64,000 nucleotides of DNA from Emiliania huxleyi CCMP1516 (lineage: Eukaryota; Haptophyta; Isochrysidales; Noelaerhabdaceae): the NCBI RefSeq assembly GCF_000372725.1, contig NW_005195736.1, forward strand, positions 472,993 to 536,992. Reading direction: 5' to 3'. Below the pieces are notes generated by a model that was given only the letters and a program-made list of their open reading frames with translations, was not told the origin of the DNA and made no database searches. Each line of letters opens with the position of its first letter. The first letter of the stretch is position 1. Below, in pieces: positions 45,860 through 55,990 of the stretch. The position numbers and the translations under genes were made by a program.

Positions 45860-46958
45860 TCATTCGCTCCGAGCCGGTGACCCGTCGGGCTTGCGCTTGA
45901 GTGAGGCGTCGTCGTCATCAGCGGCATCGGGCGGTGCGGCGTCGGCATCGGGCGGTGCGGCGTCGGCGGGCGCCTCGGCGGGCGCCTCGGCAGGCGCCTC
46001 GGCGGGCGCTTCAGCAGCCGCTTCGGCGGGCGCTTCAGCAGCCGCTTCGGCGGGCGCTTCGGTGGATGCGGACGCGTCGGGCAGCGGCGCCTCCTCGCCC
46101 GTGGCGATCCTGTGCGCCCGCTCGAAGGCGTCGAGCTCGTCGCGCAGAAAGACGCAGAGGAGCAGCGGCGGGCTGGCAGGCGCGAGGATATGGGCGCTCA
46201 CCTGTGCGGGAGGGGGGGGGGGGGGGTCAGCGCGGAGCTCCCTCCTCGAGTCCAGCCCCCGCCTCTGGAGGCACCTCTGGAGGCAGCTCCGCCGCCGCCG
46301 CGCCGAGCGCGTCCATCGTCAGCGGCGCAATCTCATCGGCAAAGGGGCCGGCAAAGATGCCGCCGGAGATGGGCAGCAGCCTCAGCTGCGTCGGGCCGCC
46401 CTCGCCGCTCGCCGCCGCGTGGAACTCGCAGAGCACGTTCTTGTACGCCGCGGCGAGCTCCTCCTGCGCCTCCTCGCGAGAGTGTTGGCCGCCATCGTCG
46501 CGCCTGGACGAGGCGGCGGCCGGGCGGCGCGCGGCCGGTGAGAGGCGCGGCCCGCGCGGCCGCCGGCGCGGCGAGACGGCGGGAGGGGCGGCGCACCGGC
46601 GGTTGAAGTTCGGACCGACGGTGTGGATGCAGTGGAGGGGCCCTCCCTCCTCCTGCGGGTACGCGTGGTGCTTTGCGAGGCCGACCGCCGTCACAGCCTC
46701 GCGCACCGGCTCCGGGAAGGCGTCGTCGTCGCGGATGCCGAGAAAGTCGTAGATGGCGCCCGACGCGCCGCCCGCGCCACCAGGGCCGGTGCGCTGAATG
46801 AAGGGCAGCCCGGCCGGGTCGCAAAACACAATGCCGGCGTCAGGAGGGCCGGCCCGGTCCACGACGCCCTCGCCGCGCACGAGCTGCTGCCCGAGGACCG
46901 AGTACGGCACAACCTGGACACGCTGGAGGAGGTCCAGCGCCGGGCCAGAAGCGGCCAT
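45860..46958 (-). CDS. Macro-domain protein (ADP-ribose/poly-ADP-ribose-binding type), 2 exons
   Basis: Exons 46958-46275 and 46201-45860 give about 341 aa. The 73-base intron is GT-AG, with GTG starting both intron and exon 2, and carries a C-run before its acceptor. The core has GIVFCDPAGLPF, GGASGAIYDFLGI, FPEPVREAVTAVG, CIHTVGPNF and LRLLPISGGIFAGPF, the order of macro-domain loops 1 and 2 (GGxSGAIY and SxGIFxG). The conserved N/D at the first loop is replaced by D in this reading. The insertion after NFNRRC is a long basic low-complexity loop. Exon 2 completes the last helix (LLLCVFLRDELDAFERAH) and adds an acidic (APAEAPAEA)n tail. Enzymatic removal or simple binding of ADP-ribose cannot be distinguished. 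ATG 46958 is 196 bases from the start of the divergent small gene. Confidence 0.7.
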
Positions 46959-47154
46959 TTTCGACAGCCCTGAAGGCAGGGTGGGGGAGCCTGTGTCAAA
47001 AAAGAAATAGAGACGTCCATGAAGGCTAAGCTCAAAAAGAAAGGATAACGCACTCTCTAAAAGAAAAGACTTTAATAGTTCGATCCCCCAAAAGAAGAAA
47101 ACCTTGCAACATCCTCCACTGCTCCGACGACGAGGTCCCGGTGCAGCGACGACA
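46959..47154. promoter_or_regulatory. Short divergent promoter between macro-domain gene and plastid-type peptide gene
   Basis: Only 196 bases separate the two ATGs on opposite strands. The stretch contains A-rich patches (AAAAAGAAAGGATAACG, AAAAGAAGAAAA) unlike the GC-rich surroundings. A bidirectional promoter is inferred. Confidence 0.5.
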
Positions 47155-47430
47155 ATGCCATCTTCCACCACTACGGCGTTGCTGTGCCTAGCCGTCGCCG
47201 CGGAGGCCCTCGTGCTTGCGCCTCCACGTCCGGGCCTTCTCGGTGTCGGTGCGACAACCGGGCCCGCACCCGCTCGGGCATCTGAAGCGCTGCTCATGCA
47301 GGATGGCGCACAGAAGGAGTGGCCGGACTTCTCGAGTCCGCTCGAGCCGCTCGACTACGGCATAATCGCGATCCTCGGCGTCGGCTTTCTGCTCGTGCTC
47401 TCCGGCCTGATCACAGATTTTCCTGTTTGA
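47155..47430 (+). CDS. Small putative plastid membrane protein, 91 aa
   Basis: ATG 47155. The leader (MPSSTTTALLCLAVAAEALV) followed by LAPPRPG fits a signal peptide plus short transit peptide for a complex plastid, though the usual Phe after the cleavage site is not clear. The mature part is acidic (EWPDFSSPLEPLDYG), then one membrane helix IIAILGVGFLLVLSGLITDF and a short end. Size and topology resemble single-helix photosystem subunits, but I do not recognise a named family. Intronless. Confidence 0.55.
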   Translation: MPSSTTTALLCLAVAAEALVLAPPRPGLLGVGATTGPAPARASEALLMQDGAQKEWPDFSSPLEPLDYGIIAILGVGFLLVLSGLITDFPV

Positions 47431-48088
47431 GCGGATGCGCAGGCGGCAGCGCAGCCTCAGGCCCTTGGGTCGGTGGGTCCTGTGCTCGCGCTCGTCCCGC
47501 CGCTCCGCCATGTCGCGCCTGAGCTCGTATTTATGTGTTGCATGTAGACGGGCATGTGTGCAGCGGTCCTTTAGCATGGTGTGTGATCGCGACCTGCTCG
47601 GCCCGGTCACCGTTGAGTTAGTTTTATCTGAATGGGCGCTCCATTTGGCGCACGATTCAGAGATGTTAGACGTACAACTGACACGTGATACAGCAACCAT
47701 ACACACCGAACGTCGCCCACATGCCACAACGCAGAAGGAGCAAGGACCACGCACCGGGACCCGAGAGACCGGAGACCGACGCCCGACACGAACCCGCCAC
47801 CGACACAACTCGTTGGTCGTTCGCGCAGCACGCTGCTCACCACTCCCCTCGCCGCTGCCCACACTGGCTCTCACTCGGCGGCACGCAAGGAGCGCCGCGC
47901 GGTGCGGAGCTCCGAGGCGAGCGGGCTCCGGCGGAGGCAGCAGCTTGAGCACAGAGGAGAGGACGCCTAGGCACAGTTGTGGAGAGAGCGTGAAGGGGCG
48001 CCGCACAACTCGGCACCATCGCCTCCGACTGCATCTCGGCGTCTCGCCTGCGTCTCGGCTAACGCGAAAACATTTTCTTTTCCTCGCG
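47431..48088. other. Intergenic region upstream of RCC1 copy C
   Basis: No gene recognised. The last 25 bases, CATTTTCTTTTCCTCGCGATG, resemble the start region of the other two RCC1 genes, so the start context and short leader are shared within the family while the rest is not. Confidence 0.45.
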
Positions 48089-49507
48089 ATGTCCACCCCT
48101 TCCGCGCCGCCGCTCGCGCGGCGCCTCGCCGCCGCCTCCACCGCCGCTCCCTCGCCAGACACGCCGCCGCCCGCCCGCCTCCTCGACCTCCCCACGGACC
48201 TCCTCGTGCGCGCCCTCTCTCGCTGCGACCCCGCCGACATCGCTCGCGTCGCGGCCGTCTCGCTGCTCTTCCACGCCTCGCTTGCGGAGGACGGCATCCG
48301 CTTGTGGGCGCAAGAGCGCGGCTTCGAGCTGCCGGCGCTGCCTGAGGGCGAGGGCTGCGCCGTGCGGTGGCTGTGCTGTTCTGCGCTGCTGCGCGCGTCC
48401 AACCCGCCGGCGAGGGCGGCCGCAGGCCTTTCTCACAGCGCCTTCATCGACGGCGAGGGGCGGCTCTCGGCATGCGGCGACGCGACGGATTTCCCCCTCC
48501 TCGGCCATGGCGAGGGTGTGACGCGGCTCAACACGCCGACCCACACCCCTTCCACGCTGGGCGGTGAGCGCGCCGTGAGCGTGGCGGCAGGAGCTTGCCA
48601 CAGCCTCGCCCTCACCAGCAGCGGCGCCGTTTGGAGCTGGGGCTATGGAGGCCAAGGCCGGTTGGGCCACGGCGACGAGGAGAGCCAGTGGCAGCCAAAG
48701 AAGGTCGAGGCGTTGGCGGGCCAGAGCGTCGTCGCTGTCTCGGCTGGAGGGTCGCACAGCCTCGCCCTCACCGCCGATGGCGCTGTCTGGAGCTGGGGCT
48801 ATGGTTACTCTGGCATCCTGGGCCACGGCGACCAGCAGAAGCAGCTGCTGCCCAAGAAGACCGAGGCCTTGGCTGGCCAGCACGTCGTCGCTGTGTCGGC
48901 AGGAGAGCGTCACAGCATCGCTATCACCGGCGACGGCGCTCTCTGGAGCTGGGGCATGGGAGGCTTTGGCAAGCTGGGCCACGGCGACCGACAGCACCAG
49001 CTGCTGCCCAAGAAGGTCGAGGCCTTCACTGGGCGGCGTGTCGTCGCTGTCTCGGCTGGAGAAAGCCACAGCTTCGCCATCACTGCCGACGGCGCCGTCT
49101 GGAGCTGGGGCATGGGAGGCTTTGGCCAGCTGGGCCACGGCGACGAGGAAGACCAGCTGCTGCCCAAGAAGGTCGAAGCCTTTGCTGGCCAGCGCGTCAT
49201 CGCTGTGTCGGCGGGATGCTACCACAACCTCGCCATCACCGCCGACAGCGCCGTCTGGAGCTGCAGCCACGGAGGTTTTGGCATGTTGGGCCACGACGAC
49301 CAGCAGGACCAGCTGCTGCCGAAGAAGATCGAGGCTTTGGCTGGCAAGCGCGTCGTCGCTGTGTCGGCTGGAGGCGACCACAGCCTCGCCATCACCGCCG
49401 ACGGAGCCGTCTTTACCTGGGGCAAGGGTGAGCGCGGCTGCCTAGGCCACGGAGAGGACCTGTCGGAGGAGCTGCTGCCCAAGAAGATCGAGACGTGGGG
49501 ACCGTAG
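48089..49507 (+). CDS. F-box plus RCC1-repeat protein, copy C
   Basis: Intronless, 472 aa from ATG 48089, about 29 kb from copies A and B and on the opposite strand. It has the same order: basic Ser/Pro N-terminus, F-box-like region (LLDLPTDLLVRALSRCDPAD), linker (CAVRWLCCSALL), then seven RCC1 blades (AVWSWGYGGQGRLGHGD; LLPKKTEALAGQHVVAVSAG). The linker lacks the acidic insert of copy B and ends with ELLPKKIETWGP. One blade has a changed WSCSHGGFGMLGHDD in place of WSWG.GG.GLGHGD, so that blade may be distorted. Blades 3-6 are nearly uniform, as expected from concerted evolution. Confidence 0.85.
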   Translation: MSTPSAPPLARRLAAASTAAPSPDTPPPARLLDLPTDLLVRALSRCDPADIARVAAVSLLFHASLAEDGIRLWAQERGFELPALPEGEGCAVRWLCCSALLRASNPPARAAAGLSHSAFIDGEGRLSACGDATDFPLLGHGEGVTRLNTPTHTPSTLGGERAVSVAAGACHSLALTSSGAVWSWGYGGQGRLGHGDEESQWQPKKVEALAGQSVVAVSAGGSHSLALTADGAVWSWGYGYSGILGHGDQQKQLLPKKTEALAGQHVVAVSAGERHSIAITGDGALWSWGMGGFGKLGHGDRQHQLLPKKVEAFTGRRVVAVSAGESHSFAITADGAVWSWGMGGFGQLGHGDEEDQLLPKKVEAFAGQRVIAVSAGCYHNLAITADSAVWSCSHGGFGMLGHDDQQDQLLPKKIEALAGKRVVAVSAGGDHSLAITADGAVFTWGKGERGCLGHGEDLSEELLPKKIETWGP

Positions 49508-49727
49508 CGGGTGTCTCTGGGGGCGGTACACACACACGCACGCACACACGCACGCACACACGCACACACGCGCGCGCACACAGGAGCTCCAACCAGCAAC
49601 CTCCCTTGGGCTTCCCCGCGCCCCTGTGAATGAATGTTTTCTCGCTGCATGCCCTGAACAAGTACGGATCTGCGCTTTTTGCTACGACACAAAAAACCGG
49701 TTCAGTTCAAAGGCAAAAACGAAAAGA
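49508..49727. other. 3' flank of RCC1 copy C with (CA)n-type tract
   Basis: ACACACACGCACGCACACAC-type repeats occupy 49528-49580, right after the stop. No further gene signal. Confidence 0.6.
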
Positions 49728-50766
49728 TAGGGTGCCCACAGGACCCAAAAGAAAATAGCTTACCGACTCAAAAAGGGACGCACGAGGCAAATCTGATGTT
49801 GGAATGTTCCAATAGGAGCGAGGCCTCTTCCGTTGGGGGACCGAGTACATAGGAAACGAGGGTTCCCCGGTTTGTCACGCGCGAGCGCGAGCGTGACACT
49901 GCACTTGGCGCCGAGCGCCCGCGGCTCAGACCTTGTGCAGGCCACCCCTCATTGGGCACGCCGGTCTGGACCGATGGCGCTCGGTGTGGAGCAAGCAAGA
50001 CCCCCCCCCCCCCCATCGGCGCGCGCTCGCCATTCCAACGGGCGCCAGGAGCACCAAGAGGACTCCTCATGGCTGTGCCCAAGTGGGCTTCGACCGGCCT
50101 CGGCTGGGGGGGCGGGTTGTCCCGGCTGCGGACACCTTCTGCAGCCCCCTGGGCCCGTGACAGCACCCCAAAACTGCCCCTCGGCGGCATACAGCACTGC
50201 CAGCCAGCCTCTTCCTCCTCCTCAAGGGCTGTACTATAGGCCATATTGCGCCGCCTCCTACTGGCAGCCGGGCGGGCGCGCGCCGCGGGCGCCTCGGCGC
50301 GCGCACGGCTCGCAAAGTTCGAACGAGTACTGCCGCCCGGCCGCCTCAAGGCTGCCGGGCGGCAGTACTCGCCTCGCAAGGCGCGCACCGGCTGATCTGG
50401 CTGCTGCGCCGGCGGCCGCTGCGCTGGCCGCTGCTGCGCCGGCTGGCGGGCGGTACGGCCGCCGGCGGCCGCTGCACCCGCGCCTTCCCTCGCGGGCGCC
50501 GTCGCGCCGCGCGCGCCCAACTCTGCTGGCACACGGCACGCGTCGTCACTCAGCCCGGAGAATAGGCGGTGCAGCGCGCGAAGCGCGCGCGATCTCGTAC
50601 TTTTAAGGCTGGATCCGGCCATTCCAAGGGTATACCTTTGAGAATCCCCAGCGTCCCACCCTCCTAGTCACACTCTCAATATCTCGACTCTCCAACACGA
50701 AGTGCTGCGATCTGGGGTGGCCCATTTCTTTTTTCTTTTCTTTTTTTGGGCCCTGTGGGCACCCTA
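49728..50766. mobile_element. ~1.04-kb non-autonomous DNA transposon-like element with ~28-bp terminal inverted repeats
   Basis: The left end reads TAGGGTGCCCACAGG, then ACCCAAAAGAAAA. The right end is its reverse complement with one substitution and a small indel: TTTTCTTTTTTTGGG, then CCCTGTGGGCACCCTA. TA dinucleotides form both outer ends and could be a TA target duplication. The interior has no transposase. Its longest frame (minus 49768-50622) is Arg/Ala/Pro-rich low complexity and unrecognised. A perfect 17-base hairpin lies inside at 50324-50371. The family is not assigned. Confidence 0.6.
50324..50371. repeat. Perfect 17-bp inverted repeat (hairpin) inside the TIR element
   Basis: CGAGTACTGCCGCCCGG at 50324-50340 pairs perfectly with CCGGGCGGCAGTACTCG at 50355-50371, with a 14-base loop. 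It could be a nested insertion scar or a structural part of the element. Confidence 0.85.
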
Positions 50767-50995
50767 AAAAAGAGAAAATCCATGCCACTGTCCCGCGCGG
50801 AGAGCCGGGGCTTCGGCTTGGCGCGCGGCTTTACGCCCACCCCTCACACGTCACAGAGCAGTGTCACACTGTACACTGACACCTTCTCCCCTATTACCGA
50901 CTCTAGGTTGCGCACGCCTCCCAGCGAGCTAGGATCTCCGCTTTTTCTCCCCTAGCCATCCGTCCGCGGACCGCGCCGCGCGCCTCTCTGGGCGT

Positions 50996-52003
50996 CTAGT
51001 GCAGCCACCCTTCTGGCGTGGGTGATTGCCAAGGCGGCTCAGAGTGCGCTCGGCTTGGCCAATGCGAACTTCCAACGCAGCGACTCGCACCCAGGTGGAG
51101 AAGAGGAGTACGCGACCCGTGGCTGCCCATGTCATCATGCACCGGCAGTAACCCGCGCATCGTGGGGGGCAGCTGCACCGGGAGCACTTGGTGGCGACGC
51201 AGTGCCTTGCCGACCATCAGGTCCTCGTACGGCTCGGTCCGACGCAGACGGTCCACATCGGTGCGGGGCCATGCAAGTGCCACGAGTCGGGCTGCCGCCC
51301 GAGACAGCACGTATCCGCCTCCCTGCAAGTACGAGACAAAATCACTCGTGTAGTACCGTCGATTCCAATAAAACTCTGGCTCGTTGACCTTGAAGTGGTA
51401 CCGTCGGTTCTGCTTCAGAGGACCAAAGTTGTTGAGATACAAGCCAGAGTAGTCATGGTGCCCGATAAAACGCAACAGGTCGCCTTGCCCCATCCCGCCG
51501 GTGCGGAAAGACGCCAGGTCCGTGTCATCTACCTTGTACACGTGTGTGTACCCAGAAAAGGCTGGCAAGCGACAGAACGCATCGAACGCCGCCGCCATCT
51601 TCTCCGGCAGGCCCAGATAGGCGTCACTACACCGCAGATGCAGAATGCCGCCCGAGAGGAAATGCGGCTCGGCCTGCTGCGGGTCTCCCAGCAGAAAATA
51701 AAAGTTCGTTGGCCAGCTGCGGCGGCCGCGCACCCGCGCGATTGTCTTGGCACAGCTCACCACGAAGCAAGCCACACGGACGTCATCTCCGGAAGGCGGC
51801 ACAACCGGGCGGATGGCGGGCGAAACCATTGCCACCCGTGGGCAGACGACAGGGCATGGACGTACCGCGGGGGCACTCGTGGTGGTCGTGGCCTGCTCTC
51901 TGTCATCAGTGGCGACGGATTCGGAGAGCGGTGTTGTCTCCTCCTGCTTCCCCATGGCCCGCGCGCGGCCGAACGGCAACGCAGACGACGCGCTCTGGAT
52001 CAT
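50996..52003 (-). CDS. GT31-type beta-1,3-glycosyltransferase-like protein
   Basis: Intronless, 335 aa from ATG 52003. Galactosyltransferase-family landmarks occur in order: VACFVVSCAKTIARVRGRRS with WPTNFYFLLGD (the RxxWP-type start), then THVYKVDDTDLASF (about 165-178) with a DDTD metal-binding motif. GGGYVLSRAAARLVA (about 240) is the GxGYxLS element, and RRTEPYEDLMVGKAL (about 262) is the acceptor-side ED.xxG. Golgi enzymes of this family add galactose, GlcNAc or GalNAc in beta-1,3 linkage. The N-terminal 70 residues are Ser/Thr/Pro-rich; a clear single membrane anchor is not seen, only a weak hydrophobic patch (VAMVSPAIRPVV), so an upstream anchor exon could be missing. Last 40 residues look unrelated and may be past the fold. 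Confidence 0.75.
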   Translation of the reverse strand: MIQSASSALPFGRARAMGKQEETTPLSESVATDDREQATTTTSAPAVRPCPVVCPRVAMVSPAIRPVVPPSGDDVRVACFVVSCAKTIARVRGRRSWPTNFYFLLGDPQQAEPHFLSGGILHLRCSDAYLGLPEKMAAAFDAFCRLPAFSGYTHVYKVDDTDLASFRTGGMGQGDLLRFIGHHDYSGLYLNNFGPLKQNRRYHFKVNEPEFYWNRRYYTSDFVSYLQGGGYVLSRAAARLVALAWPRTDVDRLRRTEPYEDLMVGKALRRHQVLPVQLPPTMRGLLPVHDDMGSHGSRTPLLHLGASRCVGSSHWPSRAHSEPPWQSPTPEGWLH

Positions 52004-52352
52004 GACGACAGCTTCGGCGCCGACACTCCTTCGCAAGGGGAGGTTCCGCGCCGGCGCCGGCGGGCGCTTCCGTTTTCGGGTTTAGTCGACTTTAGGATTT
52101 GTTTTGTGGAGCTTAACCTGATGTTATCGAATTTATAGAATTTGAGAAAAAAGAGAAATCCCAGCTGCACACCTGCACGCTGGCACGACAAGGGTGCAGA
52201 TTGGCGCGGAGGCACACACACCGGCACACCAACGAGTGGTGGGCGAGCTTCGCGTTGGTAGGTAGGTATTTGTTAGGTAGGGAGAGGCCCATTTTTTCCT
52301 TTTTTATTTCAGAGACCTCGGGACCACGAAGGGGGAGAACGAAGAGGTCTGG

Positions 52353-52694
52353 ATGCGGCCAGTCTTTGGCGCGATGCAGGAGCTTCCACAGCGGTCTGGG
52401 TTCACGACGCAGCTCCCACAGCTAACGAACGCCGCAATGCGGCGCTCGGGTCGCTGTGAGGCCGACTGTGTCATCTGCCTCGAGTCTATGCATCCGGACG
52501 ACGCGGTGTGGACATGCGCCCGCTGCGACAACCCAGTCCACTCGAGCTGCTTCGAAGAGTGGCGGCGGCACGCCAGGCGTGCGACGTGCCCCGTGTGCCG
52601 CTGCGGTGGTCGAACGGACACCGGAACTGACGATACATGCTGCTCCATTTTTCTCTCTCTTGCAGCCGTCGGCCTGGCGATGAAGGTGACGTGA
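52353..52694 (+). CDS. Small RING-type (C4HC3-like) zinc-finger protein, 113 aa
   Basis: From ATG 52353. The finger spans about 38-82: CVICLE, then CARC, HSSCFEEWRR and CPVC. Cys/His spacing (C2-C14-C2-H/C-C) is that of a RING variant, so an E3 ubiquitin ligase role is the usual inference. The N-terminus is Gln/Pro-rich; the short C-terminus (CCSIFLSLAAVGLAM) contains a weakly hydrophobic stretch that might touch membranes. The gene is short and intronless, and no substrate-binding domain is visible. Confidence 0.65.
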   Translation: MRPVFGAMQELPQRSGFTTQLPQLTNAAMRRSGRCEADCVICLESMHPDDAVWTCARCDNPVHSSCFEEWRRHARRATCPVCRCGGRTDTGTDDTCCSIFLSLAAVGLAMKVT

Positions 52695-53642
52695 GCATAG
52701 TTTAGTCGACCGTTTTCGCGCATGCCTACCAATCCAGACATCACCAGAGCCGCCTTTCGCTCCGACTCGCGACGAGGCTGCTCGAGGCCACAGAGATCTT
52801 CCTGGCGAGGACTCGGACAATGTGGATGCCACGCTGGTAGGCTCTGCTGGCTTTCCCTGCACGCCAGACTTCTTCCGTTCGTTGAGCTGACCCAAGGACA
52901 GCGTCGTCTGGGACGGACGATGGTGCTCACGTCCTGCGTCCTACCTAGGCTAGCGCGTTCTCACACTCTCACAGTGTGCCCGGCGTGCGCAGCCGAGGTT
53001 TGTTAATGCCAGCGTGCGCGCCATTAGTGCCAGTCTGCGGTCTGCGCGGTGTTAGAGCGAAGTAGAACACGTTTTGGAGAGGTTTGGTGAGGCCGATCAG
53101 CGCGCCGATTGCTGACATCCCGCGCGTGTGTGAGAGTGAATATTCTTGATACACACACACACACACACAACACACACACACACACATCCCGCGGCCGGGG
53201 GGCAGACCCGGTGCCAGCTATACGAAGCCGGCCGTGTCCCAGTTAAGCCGGTGTGGTTCCTCCCGCGGCACCTGGTCTCTCACACACACGGCTGTCTCTC
53301 ACACGCACGTTTCGTACTCGAGCACGCTCTTGTCTTTTTCCGTTGGGTGGACGCAGTCGGGAGAGTACACACAACTTCAGAACTCGGCCGCCGCCCTCGG
53401 CTTCGAGCTCACCCTCGACCCTCGCGATCTCGCCCGGCGCTCGTCGTCGGGTCGGCCGCCATTGCGGTCGGCGCCACCACCTCCTCCCGCCCCCCCCGCA
53501 GCCACCGCCGCGCGGCCGCCAATGCGACCGACCCCACCCTCCTTCCCCGACCCCGCCCTAGACGCCCCCGACAGCGAAGCCCGCGCCGCGCGCGGCACCA
53601 CCACCGACTCTACCTCCGACCCCAGGGCCTAGGCGGCCCGCC
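52695..53642. other. Intergenic region with an (AC)n microsatellite
   Basis: CACACACA runs at 53150-53187 (broken once). Other frames, mainly Pro/Ala/Arg-rich, show no family signal. The last ~250 bases before 53643 are Pro-rich in all frames and may be the 5' UTR of the next gene. Confidence 0.4.
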
Positions 53643-55990
53643 ATGAAATCTAGCCGTGTGTGCTGGCGTCCGGGTCCCAGCGGCGCGCCGCCAGCGAGCA
53701 ACCGGGCCAAACTCAGGATGTCTCATCTCCCCAGGGAGCGCGACTTTGACGTCCTCATCTTCGGTGCGAGCGGCTACACGGGCGAGCGAGTTGCGCGCAC
53801 GCTCTCAAAGTGGTCCATGCCCGGAGGCGCCTGGGCAACCGTCCGTTGGGCCATCGCTGGCCGCTCGCAGAAGAAGCTCGACGGCATGCTCGGCGGGCTG
53901 GCGAGTCCACCGACCGGTGTGGTGATCGCTGATACGTCGGACGAGGCCTCGCTGCGCGCAATGTCCGCACGCACGCATGTGCTCATGAACGCAACCGGGC
54001 CGTACCGCTTCTACGGCGAGGCGGTGGTGAGCGCCTGCATCGCAACAACGACGAACTACTGCGACCTGTGCGGTGAGCCCGAGTTCATCGACCGATGCCA
54101 GCTCAAGCACTCGGACGCCGCCCGCACGGCAGGCGTGCTGGTCGTCCACGCGTGTGCCTTTGACAGCGTGCCGGCTGATCTCGGCACGCTCTTCACGGCG
54201 ATGCAGTTCCCGCCGCCCGCCCTGTGCGCGCACGCGGACATGTACCACGTGGTCTCGGTCGAGGGGAGTCCACCTGGCGCGAGCGGGCACGCGACCACCT
54301 TTCGCGCCGCGGTCCACGGCTTTGGTGGCGCGGGCGAGACGCGCGCGCAGCGCAAGGCGTCTGCTCGCCGCGATAGAGTCGAGGCTCTGCAAGGACAGCA
54401 TGTCCCACCCCCAACGTCCCTGGCACCCCCCAGGCGCTGCTCGCCAAGCTCGAAGAGGAGGCGCCGGGGAGCTCGAGGCCGCCGCCGCCGCTCGGCCCGA
54501 AGCTCAAGGTGGCGGCTGGACCGGCGTGGCAAAAGGCGCGCGAAGGGTGGCACTGTGAATGGGATCGTGTGCCTGACCAACACTAATTGCGCGTGGCAAG
54601 AGGGCGCTCCGGGAGCGCCCGCGGCAGTCAGCCAGCCAGTGCGACACACGCCTCCTCCTCGCGCGTGGCACACGCGCTCGTGGAAGACACAGCGGCACTG
54701 CTAGTGAACCTAGCCGATGGCTGTGAGCAGCACTGACTCCGACTGCGGGTGGAAAGGCGCTCGCGCGGTACTCGTTCCTCTTCCCCGGCGCCGACGTCGC
54801 CGTCGTCCGCACCTCGCAGCGCGCGCTCGCGAGGCAGCCGCGGCGGGCGGGGGAGCCCTATCTGACGCCGCAGTTTGGCGCGAGCTTCACGGTGGCGAGT
54901 GCGCGCTCCGCCGCCATGGTCGCCCTTGCCGGCGCGCTCTTCAACGCGCTGAGCGGCTCCGGCTGGGGCCGCGCCCTGCTGCTGCGCCAGCCGGCCCTCT
55001 TCACGCTCGGCGCCCCGCCCTCCGCCCTCCGCTCTCTCTCTCCTCTCTCGCCTCTCCGTCCTCTCTCGCCTCTCCGTCCTCTCTCGCCTCCCTCCTCTCT
55101 CGCCTCTCTCCACTCTCTCGCCTCTCTTCTCTCCCTCCTCTCCTCTCCCTCCCTCTCCCTCGACCCTTCCCTTCCCCGCCTGCCCACCCTCAGGCGCGTT
55201 CTCGGACGAGGGACCGTCGGAGGAGAGGCTCCCCGCCCCAGATGCGCAACATCTCCCCATATCTCCCCATATCTCCCCATATCTCCCCATATCTCGAGGC
55301 CCTAGTCGCGCAGCACGAGGCACGCGAGAGGACGCGCACTCAGCTGCAAGCGGCTGGCGCAGGCTCGCGGCAACGTCGTGGAAGAGCGTCTTCTTTGGCC
55401 GCGGCTGGTCCGACGCCACACCCGACAGTCCGCCTTCTGCCAGCTTCGACCGCACCCCTAGATGCGGAGCACAGGTCTGAGCAGTCAAGCTGCCACTCGA
55501 GAGGACACGCATTCCGCTGTGCCTCAGCTCTTCTCGGCTGTGCCTCAGCTGTGCCTCAGCTGTGCCTCAGCTGTGCTCAGCTGTGCTCAGCTGTGGTCAG
55601 CTGTATTCGCATCCCTCGTATCGCGGTGCTCCGAGTCGCGGCGCGAGACCGTACTCCCGCCCCGACCTCGGCGTGCTCACACTGTAGGACCGCGCCGCGA
55701 CCGTCTTAGTCTCGGGCCCCGAGCCGGGCTACATCGCCACCGCACTCATGTTCCTCAGCATGGCCCGTTTCATCAAGGAGGAGCGGCGGCGGCTCCCCAT
55801 AGTTGGTGGCGTGTTCACGCCGGGCGGCCTCGTCGGCTCCGGAGGCGCCGCCGCCATCACCGCCCTCGTCGATGCCCTCCGCGCCGTCGGCATCCGATTC
55901 GAGGTGGAGGAGGCTCTGCATGCGATCGACGACTCGCGCACACAACTGGGGGTGTGGGGCCCGCCCGCTGCGGCTCGCTCAAAATTGTGA
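53643..55990 (+). CDS. Saccharopine-dehydrogenase-like oxidoreductase (SCCPDH-like), 6 exons
   Basis: Exons 53643(or 53718)-54356, 54434-54535, 54757-55009, 55194-55227, 55363-55447 and 55688-55990 give about 471 aa from ATG 53718. Human SCCPDH-type proteins bind NAD(P) and associate with lipid droplets; their reaction is not settled. The Rossmann start FDVLIFGASGYTGERVA is at about residue 13. AGRSQKKLDGML follows, then VLMNATGPYRFYGEAVVSAC (about 95) and YCDLCGEPEFI, matching the family's TGPY and YxDxxGE motifs. Exon 3 has FLFPGADVAVVRTSQRAL and exon 6 SGPEPGYIATALM with VGGVFTPG, the conserved C-terminus. Introns 1-4 have GC donors and intron 5 has GA. In all five, intron and following exon share their first 3-6 bases (GCG, GCGC, GCGC, GCTC, GACCGC). 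The introns carry CT-rich and ATATCTCC arrays. Confidence 0.8.
55010..55193 (+). repeat. CCTCTCTCGCCTCTC minisatellite filling an SCCPDH-like intron
   Basis: CTCTCTCGCCTCTCCGTC-type units are repeated several times within this intron, on the coding strand pyrimidine-rich. Confidence 0.75.
55245..55300 (+). repeat. (ATATCTCCCC)n units in the next SCCPDH-like intron
   Basis: Five tandem ATCTCCCCAT units precede CGAGGCCCTAG. The same type of unit is found in unrelated introns and near 14.13 kb. Confidence 0.7.

Noticed and set aside
49768-50622. 284-codon minus frame inside the TIR element as a transposase
   Set aside because: It is low-complexity Arg/Ala/Pro sequence with no DDE-like motif; the element is treated as non-autonomous.
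53146-53646. Frames over the (AC)n tract as a secreted His/Thr-rich protein
   Set aside because: The microsatellite keeps all frames open; no family signal or start evidence.
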